This document shows, piece after piece, positions 1 to 10,559 of a stretch of DNA of 64,000 bases. Source of the DNA: Kappaphycus alvarezii (Eukaryota > Rhodophyta > Florideophyceae > Gigartinales > Solieriaceae). The notes under the pieces are model-generated. The model was not told where the DNA came from, did not search any database, and saw only the letters and a program-made list of their open reading frames with translations. The translations under genes were made by a program, and so were the position numbers. Within the stretch, counting starts at the first letter, position 1. Each line of letters opens with the position of its first letter. The DNA lies in NCBI GenBank assembly GCA_002205965.3, contig NADL03000623.1, forward strand, positions 930,001 through 994,000, in the 5' to 3' direction.

Positions 1-834
1 ACGTCACTATGGCTAGCTTCAGATATAACTGGTCTGTGTGCGGCCACGAGTATGACCCCGTACAAGTCTATGTTTGGAACAGAAGCCTTTCAAGCATGGG
101 GCTAGATGGACGCGGCTTGTTTTGGCAGCGAACCGAAAAGTCTTTCCCGTAGAATGGAACTCCTTCACCGGCAACTACATGTGCGGGGTAGAAAAGCAAG
201 ATCCGAAGCCAAGAAGGAGTACGACAAGAGAGTTAATCCAATCGAGTTCGCGGAAAGGGACCGCTTCCGGCTGTGGTCGATCGAATTAAGAAATTCAGCG
301 GGTAACAAAGTCGTCAAGCCTTAGATAGAACCGTATAAGGTGAAGCAAAAGCTGGGCAGGGTCGGGTACCTAATCTAATCAGAAAAAGGCGGAAAGGTAG
401 CCCGATTGTATGCCAACAGGTTTTGAAGGATTGGAAGCGGTGTGGAGGAAACTGAGGACCCGACAGATGGCATGTTACCCGATTCCTTGAGGATCTTCAA
501 GAAAATATCCGATATGGAAATGAGAACCAACTTAAGGACGTGAAATATGGAACGGCACTTTAAGGTGAGACTCTCCGGCAGGGGATCCCCAGGATGGACC
601 CCATAGAGCGGGCTACCGGAGTTTGTGGTTCGTTTGTACAACGAGAGAAAGAAGAAGGGTTCGGGTCAACCCGACACTCAAGAACGGACGGACTCCTATA
701 GTGAGGACACTATGGCAACTGCGGAGACTTGGGGGAGTCGGACTCCAGGCCCTTACAGACCCTGTAAATGGGACGCGATTTCATCGCTAAACACATCTTG
801 TGCGAATCAAGATGGGCCAGGCATCCTCACATAA
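1..834 (+). pseudogene. Ty3/gypsy integrase C-terminal region, decayed, cut by the window edge
   Basis: Read across frames, this encodes the 3' part of a Ty3/gypsy pol. The end of the integrase core is visible as TPYKSMFGTEAF near 49-90. It is followed at about 150-360 by the basic region that follows the core, with KKEYDKRVNPIEFAERDRF and GNKVVKP, then IEPYKV after a stop at 322-324. A further stretch (VARLYANR, then DPTDGMLPDSLRIFKK) continues to about 560, and 625-834 is open as an acidic/polar C-terminus. Gypsy integrases insert the cDNA copy into chromosomes. Stops and frame changes make this copy dead. The upstream part lies outside the window. It meets an oppositely oriented copia element at about 840. 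I see no LTR. Confidence 0.7.
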
Positions 835-849
835 CTGCAAGGATTCCTA

Positions 850-1780
850 GGTGACGGACACCCGGCCCCCACTATGATTCGCTGGGTAAGGCGTGGTTTC
901 AGCTGCCTGTCTCATCTTTGCACGTACGGTATAAGTGAAAAGGACCCGTCCCGTGCGTGGAGCCATTTTTGAACTGTGCGCATGTGGATCATTGGGAGAA
1001 ATGATCTCGGTGCGCAAGATATCGGAAAGTGGTGTTGAGCGAAACTGATCGAAGGCATTAATTAATCTATCGAGCTCATGCTCGCCAACGAGTAGAGACT
1101 CGGGCAGTTCCTTCCAGATATTAAAATGTTTTACATCCCCTTTATAGTCAACTGCAATTTTTCTGTCCCAGGCATTCACAACGAGAAATGGCCATTCCCA
1201 GCATCCCTTTTTGCGAACATTAGAATGGTTTTCACGGTAGACGGAAACAGAATCACCAGTGGAGATCAGATATCTCGTGGACTGGGGCAGCTTCAAATGT
1301 AAAGCCTCCTGAATTCGCAATCGAGCAAAAATACAAGCCATTTCCTTTCGGGCGGTCTATAGGGCGCCAATTCGCTCACTTTGTATTGGAACATTCATTT
1401 ACACAGCCTGAAAAGAGTGCAGAGACCCAAAGACGAGGAGGTAGGGCACGACGCCATCCGGACCCGCAGTATCATTTATGGCCTTGATATCCAAGCGTAG
1501 AACTATCTCTGGGTCAATTATTTAGTGATCTGTTACAACTTTGTCAAATACAGCACAAAATGTTTCATGGTATCGTTCTCCCACACCAACGGAATTATGG
1601 AGTTCCACACTGGAGACGTTTGAAACCGTGGAGAGATGTGACTCCCTTCCAAAACTGAGACGTGAAAACCTTACCCCTGTCGACGCGGAAGCGAGTCGGA
1701 TATCCAATGTAATCGAAGGACCAGTCTTCCACGAAGGCATCCCAAACATCCCGAGCGGGTTCTCCCTTAAGTAGAACGGC
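850..1780 (-). pseudogene. copia-1 integrase core remnant and C-terminal domain
   Basis: In mixed minus-strand frames the core contains YPTRFRVDRGKVFTSQFWKG, which carries the second catalytic aspartate, and then VGVGERYHETFCAVFDKV, which matches the family's glutamate motif. At about 1341-847 an intact 164-codon ORF encodes the C-terminal DNA-binding part, with GDSVSVYRENHSNV and KGCWEWPFLVVNAW, ending around TEIISPNDPHAHS. Frames differ between the pieces, so the protein cannot be made as read. Confidence 0.6.
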
Positions 1781-1783
1781 TTC

Positions 1784-2595
1784 TTAGAAAAGAGTCTGAG
1801 TGCCTAAAATGTAAAGGAGCGGGTGACTTTGGAGCCACTTAAGGTCAACTGAAACCTCATGATTAAACTGTGCTTCGTCGCTCTGAATAGAAACGCGAAA
1901 GCGATACGGCTTGGAACGATGTTGTTGGCAGTTACGGCAGGCTTTGGCGATCTCTTCTAGTGTGGATTTAGTGCCAACGTCGAACTCATTTGGAATAGCT
2001 TCCTTGCGAACATTGTAAAGCTTCTGAAAGTTCGGGTGGAAGAAGTGGAGGTGTAATTTTTGGAGTTCGCTTTTAGTGAACCGCACAGACGCTGGAGCTC
2101 TCTCAATAAACGTGTCTCCGTGCTTCCGGACAATCAGTAGGGTCCAGTTGTCACGGCAACTGTCGAGTACATTAGGGTCATTGTCCGCGACGAGAAAATT
2201 CTCAATCCATAACGTCCAAACCGAGTTGGAGAGGTATATCAACCTTAACAACGTCAATATGTAAGGAAACGAAGGAGCCATCCGGAATAGGGAGCCGTAT
2301 TTCCAAGGCTCAAAGGCTTTTGCAAGAGCCGCTCCCAAAAACGAATGTCGAATTTGACGGTTTCAGTCGAAAATCCTCGTGAAGCATCCGAAAATACAGC
2401 AGAGCCTGATGTAGTCCAATAACGGATCGGGTGGCATCTCAATCGAGGCACGCACCGAAAAACCCTTCGGAGCCGTAGTGATGACGGTGTTTGGGAGAAC
2501 GCAAGAATAGAACAATTGCGTAATCTCAGGAACGACGGGGAATTCGGGATGGAGGCAGGTAGCAACAATGTGCAACCATGTGGGCAGTAGAGCAT
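1784..2595 (-). pseudogene. copia-1 protease-like segment and integrase zinc finger
   Basis: 2595-2254 covers a protease-like segment that has lost a clear D-T/S-G site. 2338-1784 is the best preserved ORF of the element. It has NFLVADNDPNVLDSCRDNW and LLIVRKHGDTFIE, the end of the retropepsin and its linker, then the integrase HHCC finger: FTKSELQKLHLHFFHPNFQK supplies the histidines and CRNCQQH the cysteines. The first core aspartate follows in EVSVDLKWLQSHPLLYI. This layout is typical of copia-group pol polyproteins. The ORF stops after TQTLF, and the core resumes in another frame. Confidence 0.65.
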
Positions 2596-2691
2596 CTATG
2601 AGGCGTATTAGTGTGCTCCAGTGAAGTTGCGAGTTAATTTGGGGGTTTTCGAGCCTATGAGACGAAACTTGTCTCCCAAGGAAGTTCCAAT

Positions 2692-4319
2692 TTAAAAACC
2701 CGAGTCGTTTTCTGAAAAATCCAATGCAGCATCCTCGACCGAAGTACTAGAGTCCTCCAGCATGGTCATCACGGTGTTGGGCACATCAAGAAAATGGACC
2801 CGATTAAGAGTACCGGAAGTGGTGCCAGTAGAGTCTGAATCATTTACTGAGCTGTCAGCACCTGATTCTTGTGGACTCACGATTGAAATTGTTCCGTTCT
2901 GTCCTTTGGCGAGTAAGACCTGGGCGACATCGTAGAATGCATCAGTGAAATGAACGCGAGAACGTTTGTCTTCGCGAAACCGAGCTAAATTCCGTTCTAC
3001 ACGTTCAAGATTAACGGGTTCTTTGAAACTCTTTACTCGGCATCTCTCTTTTTCACAGTTGAAAATTTTAGGTTTAGGGTTACCTTCTTCGAAACGCCTT
3101 GGTGAACGAGTACTGCGTCCGTACGTTGCAGGACGTGTATAGTGTGCGTTATAACGAGAGGTTCGAAAAATTGCCTGGCGTTGCGTCTTGCACGGCGATG
3201 CCTCGACCAGCATTGAATGGGCTCCACTTCGTCTGAAAATTTTCGATAACAGTACGATGACTAAGGTAGGACATCTTCATGACATCCTGATTCGTAGAAA
3301 CTATGAGGGTTCACTCTCTATCTTGGACTGCCTGCTCAAGGAAAGTACGTTTGTGAAAGTCATCACGAAATGGCACATGGGCCATCGGAGATAGCCGTTC
3401 AATATCCTTCGTAATTTCACGAAATGCCTCACGTTCAGTCTTCCCTTCCAACTCATAATCGACTAGTTGCAAGGAGTGAATGCGTTCGGTGACGGCATCT
3501 ATTTTAGACTCCGACAAGTAGGCTTCATTTAGCATAGCAACTGCTGTGCCCCAACTTTTAACAGTGTCTTGGATCTGGCTGTAGAAAATTCAAGGGCTTC
3601 ATCCCTTAGAACATGGCGTAGAAATTGAAGTTTCTCTTGGGCACTGGTCACAGCCTCTTCACATACCGGCTGATAAGTCTGAAGGTATCGTGGCCAATTT
3701 TCTTCAAAGGCTCCAGAAAATTTGTCTGAAGCAATTTTGAAATTAGCGATGAAGATCTTGGAGGGCTTTCCCTTCAGCTCATTGTACGAGGGCGCGATCC
3801 TAGGGGTCTGAATGTTCGGTGGGAACGGATCAGCCGCAGTGGAATTGTTCATTGGCGAGTTTATCGGAGTCAGGAAAACGTTACCTCCTCTCTTGACAGC
3901 GTCATACCTGACAAACGCAGCGAGGAATTCGTCTTTGTTGGTTTCTAAAAACAGAGTACAGATTACTCGGCGGGGGGAAGACGGCCGGCATTTTCGTTTG
4001 GAGTGCATGGTATTCCTAGATACTCCAGAAACGAGCGACGCCTTTTGTAGATCTCCAGATTGATAACTACATCAGGATGGGCCAGTTCTCTAGCAGTTAG
4101 CTCTTCGTTAATAATTTCCCTTAAGTTGTTTCCTGTATGCCTAGTGTCGGCTCCGTAACCGACAAAGAGTTTTCTAAGTACAGTCTGCTTACCATTAGAA
4201 AAGTGTAATCCACGCCAGAACCTGCCGGTGCGGTCATAGTTATGTGTCGTCTCGTCAGCCCCGGTTTGTGCAACTCGGTTTCCTGCGTTATCTTGTGAAG
4301 CAACTTGAGAGTTGCTCAT
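2692..4319 (-). pseudogene. copia-1 Gag, frameshifted
   Basis: Three consecutive minus-strand ORFs (4319-3963, 4008-3529 and 3535-3311) form one Gag-like protein in shifted frames. The core reads LKGKPSKIFIANFK, then EENWPRYLQTYQPVCEEA and AQEKLQFLRHVLRDEALEF, the helical capsid-like pattern of copia Gag. It continues as ITKDIERLSPMAHVPFRDDF before a stop. 3213-2692 adds a basic then acidic, serine-rich tail (NCEKERCRV, RVHFTDAFYDVAQVLL) that resembles the Gag-protease linker. I do not see a complete CCHC zinc knuckle. Gag packages the element RNA. The frame changes rule out function. Confidence 0.6.
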
Positions 4320-5460
4320 ATTTCAGAACTTATCTTAATTCGACAATTTCGACAATATATCTGGTTATATAAATCTCTTGTCACGGGACAGAGTAGCTCG
4401 TTGGAGCTAGGATAAAGTTCAGAACAGAACAAGTTTAATGGCAAATAGTTTCTTCTCCTTTTTCTCCTCCCTCTGGTCTTGCTGTCGGAAACTGCTTTGA
4501 GTCTTTCTCTCTCTCTCTCCGCCCAATTCCATTATCGATACTGTACGTTACAAATGAAATTGTAGTACCGCGACCTTTTGACCCTTCAATGTTCACTGGA
4601 TGAACATTCTTTTATAATGAACATCTGATCCAATTTACTTATCACCGTTGATCTAGTTATCGACAAGAACACTGGTCGGACGGAGTATGACCGCTGAGTG
4701 ACAATAAATACCATGGCGTTGAGGGCCGACGGAAATCTGCAAAGAGGCATCACTGCGATCAATTCTCAGACAGCGTACCCTCTCGCACCCAACCAGCGCT
4801 GTCTTTGTCACAGCAAGCGAGCGGTCCTATCTGTTACTGTCCTACATGAGTTACTCAAGATCGTTCACTTCTAGAGAATCCGTCCCTGTCTTCTTCGCAT
4901 TTCTCTGAGCACATCGCTTACACCGGAATTTTTTCAACCCGTTCCTTTCTCGTCTTACGGAGAGTTCAAAGTGGGAATTTTGTTCCGTCCCCTTTGCCAG
5001 ATTAGGCATCGATAAAGCCCTTGCCGGGTTGTTTCTGTTTGGCAGGTCCAATTAAATCTTCAAATAAAGGTCTCAGTTCCCCCCACCTCAGTGATTGTAA
5101 GTACAACAACCCTGGTCGGTGCTTTCTAACTTTGGAGTGAAGTTGTAACAGTACTGTACAGCACTGTTACATATCTGCAACTACAAAATGTACAAAATGA
5201 TTGGTCAACTGCCATTTCCCTGCTGTAGCATCTAACAGAACTCTTGTATCATTAGATAGATTACGCAACCGAATAACTGTAAAAAAACTACAACGAAGCT
5301 CTAATTAAATTACAGTAGCAAAAAATCATAGCAGAATTCTGCAATGTAGCGTGAGCCACATTGCAGAATTGTGACTTTTAAGAGAAGTGAAAACTGCAAT
5401 TATACCTTAATACTTGTGCAACGTTTCTGCAGATTTGGCCCGTACAATACTTGAAATTGA
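4320..5460 (+). other. No gene recognised; spacer with short repeats
   Basis: AT-rich spacer between copia-1 and Harbinger-1. It holds a CT dinucleotide run near 4504-4520, a GTAC-rich dyad at about 5145-5172 and a hairpin at 5335-5370. A 66-codon minus-strand ORF at 4851-5051 contains FRCKRCAQRNAKK but matches nothing I recognise. Confidence 0.5.
5335..5370. repeat. Perfect 13-bp inverted repeat (hairpin)
   Basis: AATTCTGCAATGT at 5335-5347 is answered by ACATTGCAGAATT at 5358-5370 around a 10-bp loop. It lies about 90 bp outside the Harbinger-1 coding region and could be a fragment of its terminal structure or an independent stem. Confidence 0.7.
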
Positions 5461-6470
5461 ATGCATAGCACGTCATCAAACGCCCCCTTATCTTTCGAAC
5501 TACAAATCCCAGTAGATATCATTACCCCTACCCTTACCCTTATCCTTACTCTTATCCCTATCCCTCACATACTTCTTGACGCGATGAACACCCTGCAGGA
5601 CCTCTCAACTGTAGCCGAATACCAGTTCGAGGAACAGAATCTTTCTCCAGATAGCGCGAAAAACTCTGGCGTCACTACCTCTAGCACAAAAACAAATCAG
5701 AAGGCGCCCTAATGCAGCGGTGAAGCAATAGCGGTAGCTCGCATCGGTAGTAGACCGAAGTCAAGCGGAAACGATGACCGCATCATCGCACGCGAGGTAG
5801 CAGCCGCAAAAGCGCACATTGCACCTAATGGTACCACGAATGAGCGATTTGATCTTGCAGCGAAGCGCGCGAACGCAACGCGGAAATTTTCTTGTCTTTT
5901 GACTTGGAAAGCAATTCAGGACAGGTACAAGCGCATTCAGCAAAGGTTCGACGAGCTAGACGCGGTCGACAAGCGAATGAGTGGAATCGGAGGAAGTGGG
6001 AGAGCTGGAAGAACTTCTGGATTCTAAGAGGGAAGAGCGCGACGACTTAGCGGGCGCAAAAAGCGCGAAACGAAAGGCTGCGGCGGAAAAAAGGCTGAGA
6101 AAGAAAGTATTGGGGCCTTGATTTGTTCCACAGCGATGAATCAGAAATCAAGCGAAGAATATAACGAAGCCAAAAGAAAGGCACAGGCGCGAGCAATGAA
6201 AGCCCCGAAAAGGTCAAGGAGCGAATAGATTACGAATCCGTTTCAAGGCGGTATAGAAATGTTTGTGACCACGCTCATGGCATCAAATGAAGCCAAGATT
6301 GCACTGGAGAAAGAAAACTTGGAATCAAGCCGCGAGCGCCTTGAAAAAGAAAAAAAGAAGATGAAATGGACTGCATCGAGCGCGAGAAGGGAAAGAAGAG
6401 CCGCAAAGAGCTTGAGCTGGAGAGGTTAAAGTTAATGATGCATTTTTTTAAAGTCTAAGTTAACATGTAG
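5461..6470 (+). pseudogene. Myb/SANT-like accessory protein of Harbinger-1
   Basis: The protein opens at ATG 5461 and runs in frame to a stop at 5710-5712. It then resumes with FDLAAKRANATRKF, LLTWKAIQDRYKRIQQRFDE and DAVDKRMSGIGG, the conserved tryptophan/aromatic helices of the Myb/SANT-like domain found in PIF/Harbinger ORF1 proteins. A long charged, lysine/glutamate-rich tail (for example ENLESSRERLEKEKKKM) follows to about 6400 in shifted frames and probably forms a coiled coil. Several stops and frame changes show it is a relic. Its likely role was binding the transposon ends and importing the transposase. Confidence 0.6.
5521..5566 (+). repeat. Degenerate hexanucleotide array of CCCTTA/CCCTAT type
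   Basis: About seven imperfect 6-bp units (CCCCTA, CCCTTA, CCCTTA, TCCTTA, CTCTTA, TCCCTA and so on) in tandem. It resembles an interstitial telomere-like or simple repeat and sits inside the open frame that starts at 5461. Confidence 0.7.
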
Positions 6471-7545
6471 CCTGATTTTTCTGTCGCTTTGTTTGTATTG
6501 AACATTGTTAGAGACGCTCATGATATTTACCACTCTGGCTCGCTCGGCGAACAGGCGCATGGGGCGCCGGCGCGCTACGTCGCTGCTATTTCCGCGCTGC
6601 GTCTGTGACTCGACTATTTTATATAGCCTTGTTGACAGAAGAACCTTGAAAAGTGATCTGCAATAAGGACCTCCAGCTATAATCACTGTCGTCCTAGATA
6701 CAATAATGTTTGTCAGTTGTATTGAGAAGTGATTCCAGTTGATCATCTACTCCAGATCTCGTGTATAGCTTCCAGTCGTGTCTTCTACCTTCTATAGGGC
6801 CAAATACGTGTGCGAAAATTCCGTCCAGTGTTGATATAGCTTGAAACGTAAGAGACTTTTTCCTTTGTGACCGTTATGAACTACGTTTTGCATAGCACTG
6901 TTACCGGTCCTCGCAATTGCAATAACAGTTCCATCAATACATCCAACACAGCTATACAACGCTTCGGTTTTTTTGTGTACTGCAGCTGCATATGGTTCTG
7001 TCTTACCCTGAGAGTATGGCTGCTTCATCTCTCCAGTCAACATGTACAACATCTTTTCTAAAAATAGTTTTATTGCTTCCCAGCATATCTAGTCACAATC
7101 TGACTCCCATAATTTCTACAGAACTGCTCCATCTCTCCCATCGTTGCTGCGTACTTATTACTTTAAGTAAATTACAAGTACTTAACAATGGGTTCGATGC
7201 GTACCTGCTTCTTGAAGTACTCGTCTTCTCATCTGGCCACTCAATTACTTTGATGATTTTGATGACGTCATCCTCCTTGAGACGAAAGTGGGGTATACAT
7301 TCAGCGTCGGACATACCAAAAAACTTGACTGCAAAATTGGTTTCCGCTATTTTCATAGCCCTTATTGCATAAGCCTGGAAGTACCGTCGCGCTTTCCAGT
7401 AGTTTTCCATTGCCTTGAGTATGAGGTTGAGGTTGTCCTTGTGGGATGACCTACGGTGGATAAGGAGAAGTACAACGTTTCGCCACTTTCGCGAATGCTG
7501 GAGGCTGATGGTTCTGATATGATCCCGCCGACGTGCACCTATCAT
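6432..7545 (-). pseudogene. Harbinger-1 DDE transposase
   Basis: 7545-7093 encodes the N-terminal helical part (FFGMSDAECIPHFRLKEDDV, then SRYASNPLLSTCNLLKVIS). 7052-6792 carries the start of the catalytic core, CVGCIDGTVIAIARTG, with the first aspartate, and QNVVHNGHKGK. A frame change near 6810-6840 leads into AHVFGPIEGRRHDWKLYTRS and a second acidic motif near DDSDYSW. Stops fall after HYCI and after NKAI. These motifs are those of the DDE_Tnp_4 (PIF/Harbinger) family. It faces the Myb-like ORF. Confidence 0.7.
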
Positions 7546-8449
7546 TGCAATTGCGTTTTGGTACTGAGAGGGGGCTTGTTGCGAAGGGAGGTCTACAAAC
7601 AGTTTTAGAAGGTGGTTAGCTAATGCTCACGTGTTACAGAATTCTATTCATGCGTAATGCTATTTCTGCAATTCACTTCACTAACTAGAGAAGTTTTGTC
7701 TACAGCGTTTAATTACAGTATCATTACAGTTTAATTGCAGAATTATTGTTGCGCGTAATCCCTGTATTTCATCTCGAAATTTTTGGCCCCGGACGGAGAG
7801 AGGGCTCTCTATGGATACCATGCCCATACTCGTGACCCGCATAGACACGGGATGAACATATTTACCCATTCTTACTGGGAGTAATCACTGACTGCTCTAC
7901 ATTTCCGTTGCGTTGCAGTCGTATAGCATTCACACGTCCCTCGTGTCCGCGTCCGCCCCCGCCCCCAGCCAGCAGGCACTGAAGGATATGGAGGACATGG
8001 TGCCCGCTAACCCTCCGGACAAGGATGCCTCGGCACACCCTTAGCCGCTTCGGCTCAGTCCACATAACTCTCCCTTTGGAGTCGCCTACGACAATCCCTG
8101 CTATTCCCCTCACACCTCCCCCGCATCCCCTCTCCCCTTCCCTTCTGTCCAGGATGTCCTGCCCATGCGTTTTCGGCCTTCTGATCTCTTCCACTCTATT
8201 CCCGGCCCCTGCCTTCACCGCGCTATCCTCCTCCTTATCCTTCTCGTCCGGGCGTCTAGCACGGTCAGGGACCCTACCACGGACTAAGCGATTACTTTAA
8301 CACAGACATATGCAAGTGCAACATGCAAAGTCTTGAATACCCAGCTGCAACAAACCTAAAAGAATTAGGTTTGAATAGGGTGGCTAAACTCTGCATGTTG
8401 TGGGGCGCGACATATTACAGAAGCGGCACACGTGGACCAAATCGCGTAA
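7546..8449 (+). other. No gene recognised
   Basis: 7.55-7.87 kb is AT-rich. 7.9-8.3 kb is strongly pyrimidine-rich on the plus strand (runs of CCC/CTCC), giving long but low-complexity ORFs on both strands. It may be a decayed 5' portion of a neighbouring non-LTR element, but no domain is visible. Confidence 0.4.
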
Positions 8450-8860
8450 CTAAGCTGCTGATAAAGCCAAGTCTTCAACTACTCCCGTCGAGCACCCGCT
8501 GCGGGTTGCGACAGCGGCCGCGTATTCGTCGATTACCTTCGACGCCGTCGCAGACGGCGATCCAGGCGAGTCGAAGGCTGGCGGCACAAACTTCCAACCC
8601 AATTTTAATCGTCCTGGGAGGGCTTCACCGGGGATGGCTGCTACTTTGCTGGCAAGCTCCCTATTTTTCCGTCTTTCCGCTGCAATGGCAACGGCGCGCG
8701 CCTCGCGCGCTCCAGTGAACATGAACCCCTCCTGGAATGGCGATGTTACTGTGACGTCGTACGCCACCGTGAGGGGCGCCAAGGTGTTGACCTCGTCCAA
8801 CCTCGAGTGCACTAGGATGTCGGCAGGCCGTGCATTCAGTCTGGGAAGTAAGTATTTCAC
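8450..8860 (-). pseudogene. Non-LTR retrotransposon C-terminus with restriction-like endonuclease (fragment 1)
   Basis: A 136-codon minus-strand ORF matches the end of the ORF of endonuclease-type (RLE) non-LTR elements. RPADILVHSR and then VAYDVTVTSPFQ supply the acidic residues of the PD-(D/E)XK nuclease. It is followed by AERRKNREL and FVPPAFDSPGSPSATA, the conserved tail. Upstream reverse transcriptase is absent, so this is a 5'-truncated copy. It lies head to head with fragment 2, which starts about 200 bp away on the plus strand. Compare 54.66-55.08 kb and 40.81-41.43 kb. Confidence 0.6.
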
Positions 8861-9059
8861 CTCATATTGGACGCCGACTTCTGCTGCCGACTCCTCCTCC
8901 TTCTCCTCCTGCCTCCTGCCTCCTGCTCTTGGACCATATTGCCTTTCGCCGACTGCATATGGTCCCGACCGTGGTTCTTTGGCGCTCCTTTCCCGGTGAA
9001 CCCAGATGGCGTTCCCCGGCAGGCCAAATCAACGCTCTTCGCGCTCTGGCATGAAGCCA

Positions 9060-10500
9060 TCGCGACCCATCGAGCCAAGTGCGAATGGACCCCTCACCGT
9101 CCCGCTTGTACCCACCGAATGGCTGCTCAAACCCAACGTGTTGCTAGTGCAATGAGCTTTGCAGAGGACGCGCAGTACTCACGTGCTATGCTCGCCTTCA
9201 CAAACTCCCCATCGTCGACCCACACAACCCCTCCACCCAGGCCGCCCTCGCTTCTCTCCACCCTTCCCTACGCACCGCGGTTATCCCTTTGGATGGGGGA
9301 CTTACCCCCTCCTCCGGAAATCGCCAAGGGAGCCGTCTCGCGTGCTGACCGCTCCATGAACCCGACTTCCGCCGCTGGGCCTGACCGCATGTTCCCTTGC
9401 CTGCTCCCCCTGGTAACCACCAGCTCGGTGGCCCCTGAGGCTGGCGTCATGAGTCTTTCGGCCCTGACCAAACTTGTTCGGCACCTTGCCCGGGGAGATA
9501 TCTCGAAATGCACTACACCATTTCTCGCTGTTTTCACGCTGCTCCCGCTCCAGCCCCGCCCGGACATGCCTATTTCAATTGGTCAGAGTTTTCGGCGCTT
9601 GGTCGCCAAGGTGCGCCTGTCTTTGGTTTTGTCGGACTCTGGTGATTTCTTCGCCCCCTCCCAACACGCTAATGCTGTCCCTCAGGTCTAGACGCCCTCA
9701 TGCATTATTTTCGCTCGACCATGAAACGCAAAGGTACGGACTCTGACTTCGTTATCGTCTCCGTTGATGCGACAAATGCATTGAATGCCTTCTCTCGTCA
9801 GCGCATGTTGCAAGACTTCCCGTTTCACGCCCATACCCTTTGCCGTTTTATCAACATGATCTACGGCTGCGCTCTCTCTACCTACGATCCCATTCACCTT
9901 CTTTCCTCTCCAGTAGCGAGGGGTCTCAGCAAGGCGATCCCGCCAGTATGCTCCTTTTCTCCCTTGTCCTCCAGCCACTAATTAACCGCGTATCCGCGGA
10001 ATGTGACCTTCTGTTGAACCGCTGGTATGCAGACGATGACTCTGTTATTGGTCGAATCCCGGAAGTTGCAAAGGCGCTTCAGATCCTGCAGATGCTCGGT
10101 CCCGAAATCAACTTCCAAGTCAACGACTCCAAGTCTTGCGCCTTGTGGTCCACCATGGCGATGCTGAGGTTACTGACACAATTAAACTAAAGACGGTCCA
10201 GCGGAGGGTGCGCGACGCACTCCTCCTTTCCGAGAATACCAACCCGGCTCTCAACATCCAGTGGCATTTCGTCCTGCTCGCATTTGAAACACGAAGTGCG
10301 ATTTCTGCGCGTTCTCGTCGTGTCCTCGACATTCACGCCAAACTGGTCTCGTTTTGCTTTGCCCGTCGTTGCTCTATTATTAAGACTCAACTGTTGCAAC
10401 GGATAAATTATGCTATCTGGTCCAGCGTCGCAGTTGCCCTCCTCGCTCGCATACCGTCTCAAGGCGCTGTTTGTTTAGGTTTCAACACGACCAATCCGTA
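9060..10500 (+). pseudogene. Non-LTR retrotransposon reverse transcriptase with internal deletion (fragment 2)
   Basis: The frame open to 9691 contains VASAMSFAEDAQYSRAMLAF and, at about 9570-9620, PISIGQSFRRLVAKV, the fingers region of the reverse transcriptase. The palm follows after a frame change: IVSVDATNALNAFSR near 9750, then SEGSQQGDPASMLLFSLVL and NRWYADDDSVIG near 10025 with an intact YADD, then NDSKSCALWST. At about 10170-10200 the reading jumps straight to the C-terminal tail (WHFVLLAFETRSAIS, ending ALLARIPSQGA near 10470). The thumb, CCHC and nuclease core therefore look deleted. Frameshifts make it inactive. Confidence 0.65.
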
Positions 10501-10559
10501 ATCCCTCGTATGATTCTATAATGTGACCATCCCCTATTTGATGAAATGAAAAACCAAAG

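Larger units (their letters stand above)
847..4319 (-). mobile_element. Degenerate Ty1/copia-type retrotransposon (copia-1)
   Basis: On the minus strand the order is gag (4319 to about 2700), protease-like region and integrase zinc finger (2595 to 1784), integrase core (about 1780 to 1500) and integrase C-terminal domain (1341 to 847). Having the integrase before any reverse transcriptase is the copia order. The reverse transcriptase and RNase H are missing: sequence below 847 belongs to a gypsy element in the opposite orientation. The same copia family recurs at 22.6-24.7 kb, 27.9-40.6 kb and about 62 kb. Every domain has frameshifts or stops. I could not define LTRs for this copy. Confidence 0.7.
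5461..7545. mobile_element. PIF/Harbinger-type DNA transposon (Harbinger-1), decayed
   Basis: Two convergent genes typical of PIF/Harbinger elements: a Myb/SANT-like DNA-binding protein on the plus strand (5461 to about 6470) and a DDE (DDE_Tnp_4-like) transposase on the minus strand (7545 to about 6440). In this superfamily both proteins are needed for transposition. A second, more decayed element with the same layout is at 41.85-43.47 kb. I could not define terminal inverted repeats or a 3-bp target duplication by eye. Confidence 0.7.

Noticed and set aside
8867-9060. Start of the ORF at 8867 as the true start of the non-LTR protein
   Set aside because: The first 60 codons are a leucine/cysteine low-complexity run over a CTCCTC repeat. 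Family-like sequence begins only after about 9060.
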